Shown here: piece after piece, positions 19,366 to 28,278 of the stretch | How the letters are laid out: each line of letters opens with the position of its first letter | How positions within the stretch are numbered: position 1 is the stretch's first letter | Assembly: GCA_964351745.1 (NCBI GenBank) | Contig: CAYGPI010000004.1 | Location: 1-64,000 of the forward strand | Direction: 5' to 3' | From: CAYNJF01 sp964351745 | Lineage (GTDB): Bacteria; Pseudomonadota; Gammaproteobacteria; Berkiellales; Berkiellaceae | Length of the DNA stretch: 64,000 bases | Position numbers and translations under genes: made by a program | The notes under the pieces: generated by a model | Database searches by the model: none | What the model saw: only the letters and a program-made list of their open reading frames with translations | Told to the model about the DNA's origin: nothing

Positions 19366-20320
19366 TGATTATTCTTTCAAGTGCCCACTGTTTCATTTTT
19401 AGTACGCGCTTTATCTCATTGTCATGAAAAGTTTTGAGGGTTTCATGATGCTCTATCCAAAAATAAAGTCTTAGACAGGCAAAATCAATCCATTGAGGGA
19501 TTTGTTTGATTTCCTCATCTGAGATGGCTCGTGTTTGCTTATAACCTTCGATGAGATGATTTGTCCAGGTTTGCTCTATAGGGTTATAACTTGGATGTGT
19601 AAAACGATTTGCCATGGAGTAAATAACAATGGCCAAATCAAAAGCAAAAAAATGGTAACAAGAATCATCAAAGTCGATGATGCCAATGGAGGAATTAGGC
19701 TCAACAAACATATTAGAAGCACCAAGATCGATATGGACCAAGCCGTAGAGATGTGGTGTTTTTTTCAAACTGTTGATCCACGTAATCAAATTTTCCAATT
19801 TTTCACGCATTTGAACGTGCGAGGTGGTTTTTGCAGCTTCAAGTGCGTGGCGTAGCCCTCGCTCTTCAAACCAGTGCTCCCTGTGGGATAACGGCTCATA
19901 TGTTTGACTAGTTCTATGCATCGTAGCAATCAAAGATCCTAGTGTTTTTAAATAATCTCTCGTCACGACAAGTTTTTCGGAAGGATGTTCTCCTGTGACT
20001 TGAGAAAAAACGACAGCCTCATATTGTTGATTATTGTCTTTGATAGTTAATTGGGATTGTTTTTGATGATTTTGAATCACCTTAGGTACCCGCAATCCTG
20101 CTTTTGCCAGATGAGATAGATAGTGGAGCTCTGCTTCAATTTGGTGTTTTGAGCGCCGTAATGGTGTTGTTAGTCGTAAAAAAACAATGTCACCTTGGCG
20201 TAGACAGGAAAAGACAATATTTTCCATCTTGCGAATAAAAGTGATATGAGTTAAATCCCAAGCCTTAGCGCAAATATCTAAAGTTGAATCGCTCGGCATT
20301 TCTTCTGTTTCTTGACTCAT
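19352..20320 (-). CDS. Kinase-fold phosphotransferase (APH/HSK2-like)
   Basis: Protein of 322 residues with the protein-kinase-like catalytic loop LVHIDLGASNMF (HxDxxxxN) and the metal-binding IIDFDD. The N-lobe has conserved VFLRLTTPL and VVFSQVTGE. It most resembles homoserine kinase II/SrkA-type phosphotransferases more than drug-resistance APH enzymes; substrate is not determinable. It overlaps the following P-loop gene by 14 bp in a two-gene operon. Confidence 0.82.
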   Translation of the reverse strand: MSQETEEMPSDSTLDICAKAWDLTHITFIRKMENIVFSCLRQGDIVFLRLTTPLRRSKHQIEAELHYLSHLAKAGLRVPKVIQNHQKQSQLTIKDNNQQYEAVVFSQVTGEHPSEKLVVTRDYLKTLGSLIATMHRTSQTYEPLSHREHWFEERGLRHALEAAKTTSHVQMREKLENLITWINSLKKTPHLYGLVHIDLGASNMFVEPNSSIGIIDFDDSCYHFFAFDLAIVIYSMANRFTHPSYNPIEQTWTNHLIEGYKQTRAISDEEIKQIPQWIDFACLRLYFWIEHHETLKTFHDNEIKRVLKMKQWALERIINEHS

Positions 20321-20650
20321 ATCATTAATTTACTGTTATTTTTAAGAGTGAAGATTATAGCTAAACTTATCTTGCCCATCAATCAACAGGCCTGTAGTGG
20401 TTAAATGAGATGAAGCAGGATCCTTCGCAAAGAGCCCTTATATTAAATCTACTTATTAATTGTCATCTACTCAAAAATCAAGAAATGGCCGAGGGAAGGG
20501 CTGTTAATAACATTAAAATTCATATGAGTGAGGCTACACCATTGGCACCCGAGTAAACAAATCAAGCTTAAATGGTTATTTATTCACTATATCCAAGGTT
20601 TTACTTGAAGTATAATGTTAGTTAGTTGAGTTATTAAAGGGTTAGCCATT
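20321..20650. promoter_or_regulatory. Intergenic region with -10-like box before the 937-aa gene
   Basis: Divergent spacer of 330 bases. TATAAT at 20611-20616 lies 35 bases before the ATG of the plus-strand gene, but no good -35 is found 16-18 bases upstream. AAAGG at 20636-20640 is a possible ribosome site. No other structure was seen. Confidence 0.4.
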
Positions 20651-23464
20651 ATGACCGTTCAAGCACCAGAACCCAGGACAAAGAAAGAGCTAATCAAAGC
20701 TATCAAAAATTTAAAGGATCCTGCCGCTCAATTTGAGTCTTACAGTCAGCTTGTTGGGATGATTAAAGATGAAGCTGGCACCGATCAAGATAAAGCACAA
20801 AGAGAAATAGACAATGTTACCAAGGGATTAAAGAAATCTCACATACATGCCATTTTACAAGGCATGATCCAAAAACTATTTTTAGAGCATAAAGATGAAC
20901 TGAAAGTAGCTATTGGAAAGGATAAATTTTTAAAAACTCGCGTTAATGAAATTGATGAGTTAACAATAGAAAATTTTAGCGAAAAAATTGGCTCCAGCCA
21001 AGCTTTCACTGTGGCAGCTCTAAGAATAGCCAACGCAGATGGGAGCTATAACTATGGCGCCTTAAGTCAAGGCATGCTTTCTTTAATGACAGTCAAAGCC
21101 AAAGACGTTAATGCATATACTCAAGTCATCGGTAGTTATTTTACAGATCTAGATAAAATCGACAAAGAACGTAAAGATCAATATATAGATTATGATTCTG
21201 ACGATACGTCTTTGGGCCAATCGACTGACTCTTTGAGATCATCGCAGCCTTCTCTTTCTGAAGGACAAAAAAAGATAAAAGAACTCATTGATACAGAAGA
21301 AAATCATTTGGTTGATCTTCGTCATTTTGTCGAAGTTTTTGATAAAAATCCTATTGAAACGATGCGGCCGATGGTCGACGCTATCAAAAAATCCATTGAG
21401 GCTCACGAGTTTCTCTTGGCGGCATTTAAAGAGCAGCCTTTTCCGTCAAATAATGTAACTGTTGCTCTTACAAATTTAAAGAAATCTGATCTTGATGCTA
21501 TATTGCTTTACCCATCCACGAGTGAGTATGTTGGAAAAAATAGTCATGACAAAGAAATAAAAGCACTTCAAGAAGCTCTTGGTAAAAATCTAGAGATTAA
21601 TTCTTATCTTATTAAGGTTGTGCAGCTCCCTCCAAAATATGAAACCGTACTTGATGATATTATAAAGAATGAATCAAAAGCACCAACCAACAACGAGTCT
21701 GTTGTCAATCCAGGTAAAGTTAAAGCTCTTTTAATGGCAACCAAAAATATGAACAGAGGACTCAACGAAGGTAAAACTGTCGCGGAGCTTAACCACGCTA
21801 AGGCAGAGATGGAAAAATACACTAAACTCTCGCGTCAGATCTTTATCTGGCCTAAGGCTAGAAAAGAAGCTCGCAGCAAATTAGAGATGACAAGAGTTAT
21901 TCTTTCTGGATTAGAAGCGCAGCTCCAGTACGATGATATTGAAAAACTAAATCGTGATCATACAGGAGAGAGCGCAACAGGGCCTTATTTAAATGCCAAA
22001 GAGACCCTGGCGGGAGCAATCGAGCAAGGCAAAGAGAATTTTAACAAAAAGCTAGCCGAACACATGGTACAATTTAGCAATCAAAATATGGATGTTCTTA
22101 GAGAGATCCATCCTTTAGAATTAACAAAGAGTAACGATGTTGATAACGCGATTAACCAGCTGACATCCTTGAGTCGCGCTATCACTATGAAAGAAAATAA
22201 ATTAGAGGATTATAGAAATCAGACCTTCCCTGAAAATATTGTGTTCCATGCTGGCATTTTAAATGTTTTACGTCTAGAGCTTCAAATTAAAAGTGATGCT
22301 CTAAAGCAGCGCCGAGCACAATTAGATGCGCATGGACAAAAACCTGAACAGGTGCTTGATATTCATCTTGCACTTCACGTTGAACTTGTCGAAGATAACG
22401 CAAGAGAGTTGGCGAGAATTAAAAAAACTTCACAAAATATGAAAAGCAGCATGAAGGCGGCTGGTAAAGATAGCCTCGAGATTGATCAGGCAATAGCTGC
22501 GTATAAACAGGCATACCAATTACCAATTAAACGTAACACAAACATTCACATCGATAATTTAAGAAAACTCATTGGCAAAAAATTTAATGCTATACCTGAA
22601 ATAACCATGGATGAGAAAAAGAAAGGTAAGCATATTGTTGATGATTTAAAAGAATTATCAGTCATGCTTAAGGCACTAGAATCGGCCAAAAATGTGCTTG
22701 AAGCAATTAGTTCAAAATCTCAAGAAAAAGGTGTAAAGCAACTTCAGGAAGATATTTCATTGCTGCAGCGAAGACAAGTTAAAATTATGATTTTTGACAT
22801 TGAAAGAATCTGTGCCAAAATTTATCCTGATTGTGACTCCATGTTTAGAGCGGAGCTAGAAAAAGCAGTTGCTTCGATTAGAAAGTTGGATAATGCTTCA
22901 CCTGAACAACTTAATAACTACCTTAAGCAAGTATCTGACACGAGAGATTTCATAAGCGGATTGCAATCAAAGGGTAGATTGCGCAGCCATGAAAAGTCTT
23001 CAACCCAAAAAGGTCAGCACGTTTTTACTAAAGACTTATTAGATTTGGTTGATCGAAATGCTGAGCTTGAGAAGGTGCTCCCAGCTATCGATACAAGAGA
23101 TATAAGAGTCGCATCAAAAACTAATGATAACGATGAACAACCTACGCTATCACCGCTTCCTGCCGCGAAGCGAAGAGCAGTAGGGGGACATTGGTACGAA
23201 GAGTTAGAAATTCAAGGCAATATGGCTTCGATCAAAGACCAGCTTGAGCAAAGGCACGATGCGGGTGAAATTATGGAGTTTGAAGTGAATGACAATGGAT
23301 CATTTCAATTTAAACTTGAAGATGATGGCCCCTTAGTCATTATTAAGCAGCAGGATGACAAACTCATTGCAGAGTGCCCTTTTCAAGGAAGAGAAGAAGC
23401 TAAAGAGATCCTAGATAATCTTTCAGAGAATACTCCTAGTGAGAGATCTAGGCCGAAAGTATAG
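20651..23464 (+). CDS. Large coiled-coil protein of unknown function, possible secreted effector
   Basis: I do not recognise a family for this 937-residue protein. It has no signal peptide and no membrane span. It is mainly charged alpha-helix with predicted coiled-coil stretches (about 200-330, 420-560 and 600-720) and a low-complexity Ser/Asp patch near 180-200. The last 30 residues contain the acidic run GREEAKEILDNLSE followed by a polar, Ser-rich tail. That layout resembles the E-block type C-terminal signal of Dot/Icm type IV effectors, which is suggestive only. It is monocistronic and followed by a strong terminator. It could also be a structural cytoplasmic protein. Confidence 0.75.
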   Translation: MTVQAPEPRTKKELIKAIKNLKDPAAQFESYSQLVGMIKDEAGTDQDKAQREIDNVTKGLKKSHIHAILQGMIQKLFLEHKDELKVAIGKDKFLKTRVNEIDELTIENFSEKIGSSQAFTVAALRIANADGSYNYGALSQGMLSLMTVKAKDVNAYTQVIGSYFTDLDKIDKERKDQYIDYDSDDTSLGQSTDSLRSSQPSLSEGQKKIKELIDTEENHLVDLRHFVEVFDKNPIETMRPMVDAIKKSIEAHEFLLAAFKEQPFPSNNVTVALTNLKKSDLDAILLYPSTSEYVGKNSHDKEIKALQEALGKNLEINSYLIKVVQLPPKYETVLDDIIKNESKAPTNNESVVNPGKVKALLMATKNMNRGLNEGKTVAELNHAKAEMEKYTKLSRQIFIWPKARKEARSKLEMTRVILSGLEAQLQYDDIEKLNRDHTGESATGPYLNAKETLAGAIEQGKENFNKKLAEHMVQFSNQNMDVLREIHPLELTKSNDVDNAINQLTSLSRAITMKENKLEDYRNQTFPENIVFHAGILNVLRLELQIKSDALKQRRAQLDAHGQKPEQVLDIHLALHVELVEDNARELARIKKTSQNMKSSMKAAGKDSLEIDQAIAAYKQAYQLPIKRNTNIHIDNLRKLIGKKFNAIPEITMDEKKKGKHIVDDLKELSVMLKALESAKNVLEAISSKSQEKGVKQLQEDISLLQRRQVKIMIFDIERICAKIYPDCDSMFRAELEKAVASIRKLDNASPEQLNNYLKQVSDTRDFISGLQSKGRLRSHEKSSTQKGQHVFTKDLLDLVDRNAELEKVLPAIDTRDIRVASKTNDNDEQPTLSPLPAAKRRAVGGHWYEELEIQGNMASIKDQLEQRHDAGEIMEFEVNDNGSFQFKLEDDGPLVIIKQQDDKLIAECPFQGREEAKEILDNLSENTPSERSRPKV

Positions 23465-23518
23465 ATAAGCGGCCATTTAAGACAGGGTTATTGTAGAAAT
23501 TTACTCATCAAACAAAAA

Positions 23519-23544
23519 AAGGGGGCTTCATGAGCAGCCCCCTT
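23519..23544. terminator. Rho-independent terminator, probably bidirectional
   Basis: Nine-base arms AAGGGGGCT (23519-23527) and AGCCCCCTT (23536-23544) enclose an 8-base loop, with an A-run before and after. It separates the convergent 937-residue gene and the porin gene and can serve both. Confidence 0.85.
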
Positions 23545-23563
23545 AAAAAACGGCCTTTTTTCT

Positions 23564-24805
23564 TTACCAAACGATTTGTGCGCGGGCACCAATGATATGG
23601 ATATGGCGTTTGCTTGGGTGAGGGTTTCTTGCGCCGATTTCCCTAGTTGGATCAATGCTTGCATAGATGTAGTTGGTTAGAACTTTTAAATTTTGATTGA
23701 CATACCAACCTAGAGAGACAGCAGTATTGCGCTCTTTGCCACCATGAATGTCTTCATCATTGAGATTAACCATACTGTGGCGAGCCGCTACTTCAAAAGC
23801 GCCATACTTACATTTAGGTTTAACACCGCCAAAAGAAGCTTGTGTCTCTTTATAAGCTCTGGTTTCACCAGTTAAAACATATGCGACCTGGGCATGCCAT
23901 CCATAAAATGCTAGGTTAGGATTGCTCTGCCTATGGATATTTGCTTGAAGGTACTCGGTTTGTAACAATAATGGACCAAATTGCCCCGCAGCCTCTAAAC
24001 CCCATTCGTGATAATTCTCAATGCCCATGCTATTGCCTGAGTTCACATAGATTGGTGTATTGCGGGCTCTTGCCTCAGGCCTTGTGCTAAAGCGTCGCCC
24101 ATCAATATTAGGTGTGTCGTCTCTGAAAGTTGGGCTGTTGTCTGCATAAACACCCGACGCCCCTACTTGCAGGACTTGGCCTTTTGTTTTAATAGGGATA
24201 AAGACTCCGCGAGCTGTGTTTGTAAGCTTATCAGAGCGATGTGTAATGCCAGTAGCATCTTTATTAGTACCATGAGGAGGCGTTGTTGAAGCAAAGGTGA
24301 CAACGTAATGATCTCCCCAATGGCTGACATTCAAACCTATGCCGAGGCAGGGCCTAAGGGTATTGACGACAAGACTTCTTTCTAGGAAGGGAACCCATTT
24401 GCTGCTGTTGGCATTTTCAAGACAAAATGGCGAAATGACTTGGCCAATACTGACTTGTGTGTTTTTGATACCGTGATAAGTAAAAAAGGCGTCGTTAACT
24501 GAAACACCGCTTTCAAAAGATAGAGCAATCGAGTAGGTGAAATCTTCACCAATTCCACCATTGAAAGCTGTTTCTATAGCTCGAACATTGGTGCCACTAG
24601 GGAGTTCATTCCTTTTGTTTTCAAAATCGCCAATAAAGAAAGTGGCATCAACTTTAGCGACACCATGAAGGGAGAACCAATAGCGGTTGTCATTAGAGCG
24701 GTAGATTTCTATGCCGCCATCCGTCTTAGCTTCGTCAGCAAAGGCAACGCTAGATGCTATCACCGAGGCCAAAATGGCACTCTTTAGTTGAGTTCTTATA
24801 AGCAT
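23564..24805 (-). CDS. Outer-membrane porin, OprP/OprO-like
   Basis: Precursor of 413 residues. A signal peptide of about 23 residues ends at SSVAFA before DEAKTDGG. Alternating hydrophobic strands and a terminal aromatic/valine-tryptophan end (ARAQIVW) fit a beta-barrel. The segments VSIGQVISPFCLEN and FLERSLVVNTL match the Porin_O_P pattern. It would form a substrate-selective pore in the outer membrane; phosphate, polyphosphate or carbohydrate specificity cannot be told. Monocistronic on the minus strand. Confidence 0.85.
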   Translation of the reverse strand: MLIRTQLKSAILASVIASSVAFADEAKTDGGIEIYRSNDNRYWFSLHGVAKVDATFFIGDFENKRNELPSGTNVRAIETAFNGGIGEDFTYSIALSFESGVSVNDAFFTYHGIKNTQVSIGQVISPFCLENANSSKWVPFLERSLVVNTLRPCLGIGLNVSHWGDHYVVTFASTTPPHGTNKDATGITHRSDKLTNTARGVFIPIKTKGQVLQVGASGVYADNSPTFRDDTPNIDGRRFSTRPEARARNTPIYVNSGNSMGIENYHEWGLEAAGQFGPLLLQTEYLQANIHRQSNPNLAFYGWHAQVAYVLTGETRAYKETQASFGGVKPKCKYGAFEVAARHSMVNLNDEDIHGGKERNTAVSLGWYVNQNLKVLTNYIYASIDPTREIGARNPHPSKRHIHIIGARAQIVW

Positions 24806-25166
24806 TGTATTTCAAAATCCTATTTATTATTTTTTTAGAGCAATGGTGAGCATGCATGGTTAGTTCACAGGCACATGAGCGTGTTTTAGAAGCAAATCCT
24901 GTTTACTTGACATGCCACGAAAAAGTTTACTAACTACCAGGTTGAAAACTAGGTTGCCTTTTTAACATAAGCTAGCTTCAATTGGTACTTTGGAAGTCGG
25001 TGATTAGCTCCGGCAAGCAGTGAGGGCCTGCCTGGTGGTGACATTCATTTTTGTATTGGAAGCTCAATCCTTCATTGAGATAGCTAGAGCTATTTTTAGG
25101 TTCACTATCCCAGAAAAAGTCATTCAACTTGTTTTTTTTAAGTTCTTCATTATTGAATCTATTAAA

Positions 25167-25185
25167 GAAAATGATAACGATTCAT
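25167..25185. promoter_or_regulatory. Possible Fur box
   Basis: GAAAATGATAACGATTCAT matches about 13 of 19 positions of the Fur consensus, best over AATGATAA. It lies 55 bases upstream of the -10 box of a small peptide gene. Tentative. Confidence 0.3.
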
Positions 25186-25221
25186 CATAGTAAAATTCAC
25201 AATCATATGTAGTTGGTTAAC

Positions 25222-25250
25222 TTGATCTAAAGGTTTGAATACTTTACAAT
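25222..25250 (+). promoter_or_regulatory. Sigma-70 type promoter for the microcin-like gene
   Basis: TTGATC (25222-25227), a 17-base spacer, then TACAAT (25245-25250). The predicted start near 25257 leaves a short leader before GGAG (25273-25276) and the ATG at 25285. Confidence 0.55.
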
Positions 25251-25284
25251 TCCCATCATTGAGCGTTGTACTGGAGTTATGAAG

Positions 25285-25575
25285 ATGTATTTGCTAACCG
25301 AAAATCAAACAAACCAATGCCATGGTGGTTTTGTAGGTACTATTGTGTGGACAGTCGCGTGTGCTGCTGTTGGCGGTGCTTGGGTATATGAGGATGCAAG
25401 ATCTCAGTATAGCCGAGCTGGTCAAGAGCCCTGAACATTCCTGTCTGAAGTTATGCTGCCATTCGATGTCATGGTTGGCGCAGCTGAAGGGGCAGTACAA
25501 GGATTTATTATTGGCGCTTCATTTGATATTAGTGTTCTCTATAATGTTGGGCGAGCATTGATAGGTTTAAAATGA
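25285..25575 (+). pseudogene. Microcin/bacteriocin-like double-glycine peptide gene with in-frame TGA
   Basis: The ATG at 25285 lies eight bases after GGAG; an ATG at 25279 is less well spaced. The product starts MYLLTENQTNQCHGG, which fits a double-glycine leader: LT at -12/-11 and GG at -2/-1. The presumed mature part begins FVGTIVWTVACAAVGGAWV and runs to QEP, then TGA at 25432-25434. The same frame continues without another stop for 46 codons (TFLSEVMLPFDVMVGAAEG onward, GxxxG-rich and hydrophobic) to TGA at 25573-25575. Either the gene is broken by a nonsense mutation, or two small peptides are made (ATG 25452 could start the second, with a weak ribosome site). No C39 peptidase exporter is nearby. 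Confidence 0.5.
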
Positions 25576-25621
25576 ATCAACCATATAGCCTTTGAAATTG
25601 CTCTCAAACCTACCCATTGTT

Positions 25622-25639
25622 AGCAATCTATAGATTGCT
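25622..25639. terminator. Palindrome downstream of the peptide gene
   Basis: AGCAATCTATAGATTGCT is a perfect 18-base palindrome followed by CTTATTGTTTT. It lies 46 bases after the peptide reading frame and could be a weak terminator. Confidence 0.45.
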
Positions 25640-25741
25640 CTTATTGTTTTATGCTTGTTGGCTGCTTTTAAAGCAAGTCAATGGGCGTTGTAGCGATCAC
25701 GTATTGAAGATCTAAACATTTCTTGTTTAAGTGAAATATTT

Positions 25742-26260
25742 TTAGCTGTACAGTAGCTTAGAAAATCTTGAGATATTAGGCGTATTTTGCGCCATTAAGA
25801 TTGGATCGGAGCCACTATAATAAAACAAAGTTTCTTTGTATTGCATGCCCAAATAGTCGAAAGTTTTTTGGAAAATTTCTTCGAATGACTTTGTTCGCTC
25901 ACCTCCGTCGCATGATATGACGTATGCCTCTTTGCCTCTTAATTGTCGTCCCAGGTCTTTTTCAATGGTTAGTAAATCTGTCATTCTATCTAAAAAAGTT
26001 TTCATGATGGCGCTCATCGTGTACCAGTAAACGGGTGTTGCGAAGATCCATTTTTGATGATTTAACATGTCTTTAATCAAAGGAATAAAATCATCATTCT
26101 GATTAGTGTGTTCATAGTCATAATAAGACATCGCAAGATGGTTTAAATCAATGATTTGGTTGGGTTTATCTTTTATAACTAAATCAACTGCTTTTCTGGT
26201 ATCGCCATGGCTTCTGGAGCTTCCAAAAATAATATATGGGATTTGATTATTCTTTTTCAT
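25742..26260 (-). CDS. Flavodoxin-fold NAD(P)H-dependent FMN reductase
   Basis: Flavodoxin-like protein with an N-terminal FMN phosphate-binding loop (IIFGSSRSHGDTRKAV) and the conserved FATPVYWYTMSAIMKTFLDR segment of NADPH-dependent FMN reductases and azoreductase-like proteins. The ATG at 26260 is preceded by AGGAGA with good spacing; an upstream ATG at 26293 has none, so the shorter 172-residue form is chosen. Physiological substrate unknown; quinone or nitro-compound reduction is typical. Confidence 0.82.
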   Translation of the reverse strand: MKKNNQIPYIIFGSSRSHGDTRKAVDLVIKDKPNQIIDLNHLAMSYYDYEHTNQNDDFIPLIKDMLNHQKWIFATPVYWYTMSAIMKTFLDRMTDLLTIEKDLGRQLRGKEAYVISCDGGERTKSFEEIFQKTFDYLGMQYKETLFYYSGSDPILMAQNTPNISRFSKLLYS

Positions 26261-26339
26261 GATATCTCCTCGGTGATGGGCATTATAACTCATAAAGAAG
26301 GTGAAGCTAAAAGAAGGCTAAAAAGGACAGCAAAAGGGA

Positions 26340-26364
26340 GGCAAAAGGGACAGGCACATTTATA
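26340..26364 (+). repeat. 25-bp direct repeat, left copy (GGGACAGGCACATTTAT element)
   Basis: Exact 25-base copy of 27928-27952, containing GGGACAGGCACATTTAT. The two copies bracket the Fic gene in the same orientation. From memory this motif often adjoins IS200-like/REP-associated transposase genes, but none is present here. Confidence 0.8.
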
Positions 26365-26395
26365 TTAGCCAACAGCATGCGATAAATATCGGCCT

Positions 26396-26435
26396 TATTC
26401 ACCGCATAATACGCGTCGATTAATCTTGCTTATGC
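26396..26435 (+). repeat. 40-bp degenerate copy of the Fic promoter/operator region
   Basis: Matches 26650-26689 at 36 of 40 positions. It keeps the TTCACCGCAT half-site and a -35-like TTGCTT, but has no matching -10 downstream. Probably a left-over of a duplication or insertion at the Fic locus. Confidence 0.75.
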
Positions 26436-26444
26436 AATATATCA

Positions 26445-26479
26445 TGCAAAAGCAGGGCTTTTTTATTTGGTTCCCCGAG
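26445..26479 (-). repeat. Remnant of tRNA-Asn 3' end and its terminator
   Basis: Thirty-five bases matching 28133-28167 at 31 positions: half of the tRNA terminator hairpin, the CCA end and the start of the acceptor stem. The similarity fades into the T-arm. With the intact tRNA it brackets the Fic gene, as expected of an old integration at a tRNA 3' end. Confidence 0.6.
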
Positions 26480-26631
26480 TGGGGTGACTTTCGAACTTTT
26501 CGGGTTGAAATCCTTGAGGCGGTTAAGCATTTCCCTCAATATCTTGGTTCATAGCTGCTCTATTTTCAGTAAATAATTTTTTCTAATATCTAATTACAGT
26601 GAAATAGGGGGGCGCCTGCTGGCCCCTATGG

Positions 26632-26660
26632 TGCGGTGAATTATACTTATATTCACCGCA
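26632..26660. promoter_or_regulatory. Palindromic operator upstream of Fic gene
   Basis: TGCGGTGAAT (26632-26641) and ATTCACCGCA (26651-26660) are perfect inverted arms nine bases apart. A further half-site TGCGGTGATT occurs at 26721-26730, on the other side of the promoter. Position suggests autoregulation. Confidence 0.6.
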
Positions 26661-26679
26661 TAAAACGCGGCGTTTAATC

Positions 26680-26708
26680 TTGATTATGCGGCAAATAAAA
26701 GCTATAAT
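26680..26708 (+). promoter_or_regulatory. Promoter of Fic gene
   Basis: TTGATT (26680-26685), a 17-base spacer and TATAAT (26703-26708). Transcription would start near 26715, which rules out a translation start at the TTG of 26680 and supports the ATG at 26734. Confidence 0.7.
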
Positions 26709-26733
26709 TGCTGCAAATAATGCGGTGATTAAT

Positions 26734-27843
26734 ATGTGGATATACAAACATCAAAATTGGCCAAATTTAACTTGGGATTCTCAAAAAATAGCCTCAAAAC
26801 TAGCTGATATCCGGCATCGGCAAGGTCGTTTAATTGGCAGAATGGAGGGTTTAGGCTTTGAGCTTAGGCGCGAAGCCAGCCTTACCACTCTGACAAATGA
26901 TGTGGTGAAATCTTCTGCAATTGAGGGAGAAACCCTTAATTCTGATGAGGTGCGCTCATCTATTGCGCGTCGACTAGGAATGGATATTGCTAGTATGAGG
27001 CCTGCTAGTCGCGACGTAGAAGGTGTTGTGGAAATGATGCTTGATGCTACACAAAATTTTTCAAAGCCTCTGACTCAAAAGCGTTTATTTGATTGGCACG
27101 CAGCACTTTTTCCCACAGGCCGAAGTGGGATGCATTCAATTGTAGTTGGAGATTGGCGTGATGATAAAGAGGGGCCTATGCAGGTGGTGTCTGGCCCCAT
27201 TGGACGTGAGAAGGTTCACTATGAGGCTCCAAGCGCCAAAACTCTCACAAAAGAAATGATTACTTTTATATCCTGGTTTGAAAATAAAGATGATCTTGAT
27301 CCTGTTTTAAAAGCAGGGATTTCACATCTTTGGTTTGTCACGCTGCATCCGTTTGAAGATGGTAATGGTCGTATTGGCAGAGCAATTGCTGATATGGCAT
27401 TGGCGCGCGCAGATAACCTACCCGATCGTTTCTATAGCCTTTCCACGCAATTTGCTTTTGAGCGGAAAGACTATTATAACCAGCTAGAAAAACAGCAACG
27501 AGGCACACCTGAAATTACTGGTTGGTTAGAATGGTTTTTAGATTGTCTTGGTCGTGCTATTTTTGATGCAGAAGACACATTAGGCAAAGTACTATTCAAA
27601 GCGCAGCTTTGGGCCAAGATTAACCAAAATCCTGTAAATGAGCGCCAGCGGCTTATTGTCAACCGTATGTTAGAAGATAATTTTAAGGGACATATGAACA
27701 CATCAAAATATGCTATGCTGGCTAAATGTTCGACTGATACAGCACTGAGGGATATTCAGGAATTAAAGGGTAGGGGAATTTTTATACAAAATGCTGGGGG
27801 AGGACGAAGTACGAGCTATCGTTTGTTAGATGAAATTTCATAA
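26734..27843 (+). CDS. Fic-family protein (AMP transferase), 369 aa
   Basis: Starts MWIYKHQNWPNLTW, the usual opening of Fic proteins with an N-terminal DUF4172 domain. The inhibitory helix motif SSAIEGE near residue 70 classes it as a self-inhibited (class II) Fic. The active-site loop HPFEDGNGRIGR near residue 210 is complete, so it should transfer AMP from ATP to a protein hydroxyl. A winged-helix-like C-terminus (DTALRDIQELKGRGIF) suggests DNA binding, consistent with autoregulation through the palindromes upstream. It stands alone, flanked by direct repeats. Confidence 0.92.
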   Translation: MWIYKHQNWPNLTWDSQKIASKLADIRHRQGRLIGRMEGLGFELRREASLTTLTNDVVKSSAIEGETLNSDEVRSSIARRLGMDIASMRPASRDVEGVVEMMLDATQNFSKPLTQKRLFDWHAALFPTGRSGMHSIVVGDWRDDKEGPMQVVSGPIGREKVHYEAPSAKTLTKEMITFISWFENKDDLDPVLKAGISHLWFVTLHPFEDGNGRIGRAIADMALARADNLPDRFYSLSTQFAFERKDYYNQLEKQQRGTPEITGWLEWFLDCLGRAIFDAEDTLGKVLFKAQLWAKINQNPVNERQRLIVNRMLEDNFKGHMNTSKYAMLAKCSTDTALRDIQELKGRGIFIQNAGGGRSTSYRLLDEIS

Positions 27844-27927
27844 GGTGTTTGTAATCTGGTCCATTAAGTTTTATGAATGGAAAAAGCGATAACTGAGTGC
27901 AGGATCTAAAACGAATGTAATATAAAC

Positions 27928-27952
27928 GGCAAAAGGGACAGGCACATTTATA
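27928..27952 (+). repeat. 25-bp direct repeat, right copy
   Basis: Identical to 26340-26364 and in the same orientation, 85 bases after the Fic stop. The copies are 1,588 bases apart. Confidence 0.8.
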
Positions 27953-28122
27953 AGATTAAATGGATCAAGCAGAGTGTTAGTTACGTATCAAAAATACAGC
28001 TTCAAGTAGTAAACTTCCTAAATAAATTAATCCTGCGATTAGCTTGTCAGAAGACGATAAATGACTTTGGATGAATCTAAGGCTAATAAGAGCCTATTTT
28101 TCTTGATTGAAATGAAAGGCAT

Positions 28123-28150
28123 AAAAAAGCCCTGCAAAAGCAAGGCTTTT
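28123..28150 (-). terminator. Terminator of tRNA-Asn
   Basis: On the minus strand AAAAGCC and GGCTTTT arms enclose a short interrupted stem and are followed by a run of T. It begins six bases after the tRNA CCA end. Confidence 0.75.
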
Positions 28151-28155
28151 AAATT

Positions 28156-28231
<76 letters not shown>

Positions 28232-28278
28232 AGAGTGGGCCAATTCTACTGAGCCCCTGACTTCTTGTCAACACCTCT

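Noticed and set aside
26434..26562. 42-codon frame starting MQYIMQKQGFFIWFPEWG
   Set aside because: It covers the tRNA-Asn remnant, whose similarity to the real tRNA end explains the sequence; no ribosome site.
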